Assembly (NCBI GenBank): GCA_003456175.1
Contig: DMPB01000128.1
Span: 2,775-8,806 of the forward strand
Reading direction: 5' to 3'
Origin: Chitinophagaceae bacterium
Lineage (GTDB): Bacteria > Bacteroidota > Bacteroidia > Chitinophagales > Chitinophagaceae
DNA length: 6,032 nt
Translations under genes and position numbers: made by a program
The notes under the pieces: model-generated
Told to the model about the DNA's origin: nothing
Seen by the model: only the letters and a program-made list of their open reading frames with translations
Database searches by the model: none
Shown: positions 5,704-6,032 of the stretch, piece by piece
Layout of the letters: every line of letters begins with the position of its first letter
Numbering within the stretch: the first letter of the stretch is position 1

Positions 5704-6032
5704 ATGGATAAGCAAATAGAAGTGAAACAAACGGCGCTAACTGAAGGTGCTGCTTTTGAAAGATTAGTAGCTATCATGAACGATTTAAGAACGCAGTGCC
5801 CTTGGGATAAAAAGCAAACTATTCAAACCCTGCGAACCCTCACCATTGAAGAAATGTATGAGTTGGCAGATGCCATATTAGAAGAAGATTGGAAAGATAT
5901 CAAAGAAGAAGTTGGTGATGTGCTACTACATATGGTGTTTTATGCAACGATTGCCAAAGAACAAAACCGCTTTACCATTACAGATGCCTTAAATACTATT
6001 TGTGAAAAGTTAATTAGAAGGCATCCACATAT
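5704..6032 (+). CDS. mazG: Nucleoside triphosphate pyrophosphohydrolase MazG (3' end cut by window)
   Basis: The first 109 residues of MazG, which hydrolyses NTPs and dNTPs to the monophosphate and diphosphate and removes non-canonical nucleotides in the cytoplasm. The N-terminal MazG domain is clear: CPWDKKQT (32-39), the metal-binding helix pair EEMYE (49-53) and EEVGD (68-72), which give the EXXE...EXXD pattern at E50/E53 and E69/D72, then LLHMVFYATIAKE (74-86) and KLIRRHPH (102-109), which in relatives continues as VF or IF. The reading frame is open at the window edge; full-length relatives run to about 260 residues, so more than half is missing here. The ATG at 5704 sits 9 bp after the DUF3667 stop. 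The spacer is CTTACGTAA, an 8-bp palindrome preceded by C, and there is no Shine-Dalgarno. Identification is secure. Confidence 0.97.
   Translation, partial: MDKQIEVKQTALTEGAAFERLVAIMNDLRTQCPWDKKQTIQTLRTLTIEEMYELADAILEEDWKDIKEEVGDVLLHMVFYATIAKEQNRFTITDALNTICEKLIRRHPH

Noticed and set aside
1..6032. Defence island, phage, mobile element, CRISPR or secondary-metabolite cluster
   Set aside because: No transposase, integrase, nuclease, regularly spaced repeats or synthase motif is present; gene content is housekeeping plus conserved unknowns.

Overview
The window looks like ordinary chromosomal DNA from a member of the Bacteroidota, most likely near the Chitinophagaceae, though the family-level placement is inference. 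The grounds are low GC, no purine-rich Shine-Dalgarno sequences before the starts, a Bacteroidetes-type TAnnTTTG promoter element, an 'NAQ' signal-peptide end, and families that are typical of this phylum (DUF1599, the BT_3928 family, DUF3667). There are seven protein genes and no rRNA, tRNA, CRISPR array, transposase or phage gene. Coding density is very high: no gene-free stretch exceeds about 100 bases.

Layout. Positions 13-867 (minus) hold folP, dihydropteroate synthase. A divergent 89-bp intergenic region follows, with two short inverted repeats. Then comes a plus-strand run: a duplicated DUF1599 protein (957-1505), a DoxX/MauE-like membrane protein of the BT_3928 family (1557-2738), and a DppB/OppB-type ABC permease (2751-3800). 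The permease ends tail-to-tail, overlapping by 4 bp, with a minus-strand gene for an exported protein of unknown function (3797-4621). A 95-bp divergent promoter region follows. It leads to a GTG-started DUF3667 zinc-ribbon membrane protein (4717-5694) and, 9 bp later, mazG (5704 to the window edge, truncated at its 3' end).

How the genes fit together. folP (folate synthesis), the DUF1599 protein and mazG (NTP clean-up) all touch nucleotide or one-carbon metabolism, but nothing in the sequence shows one shared pathway. The permease lacks its partner permease, ATPases and binding protein here, so those must be encoded elsewhere.

The most interesting signal is not a gene. A short oligonucleotide, TTTACCGYAAGG (16-bp form CATTTACCGYAAGGTR), occurs five times in 6 kb. 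The copies lie on both strands, in different reading frames, and both in genes and between them. About 0.001 copies would be expected by chance. Its density and indifference to coding frame resemble a DNA uptake sequence or another highly iterated genomic signal. Two intergenic copies can also fold as small hairpins with a GNRA loop.
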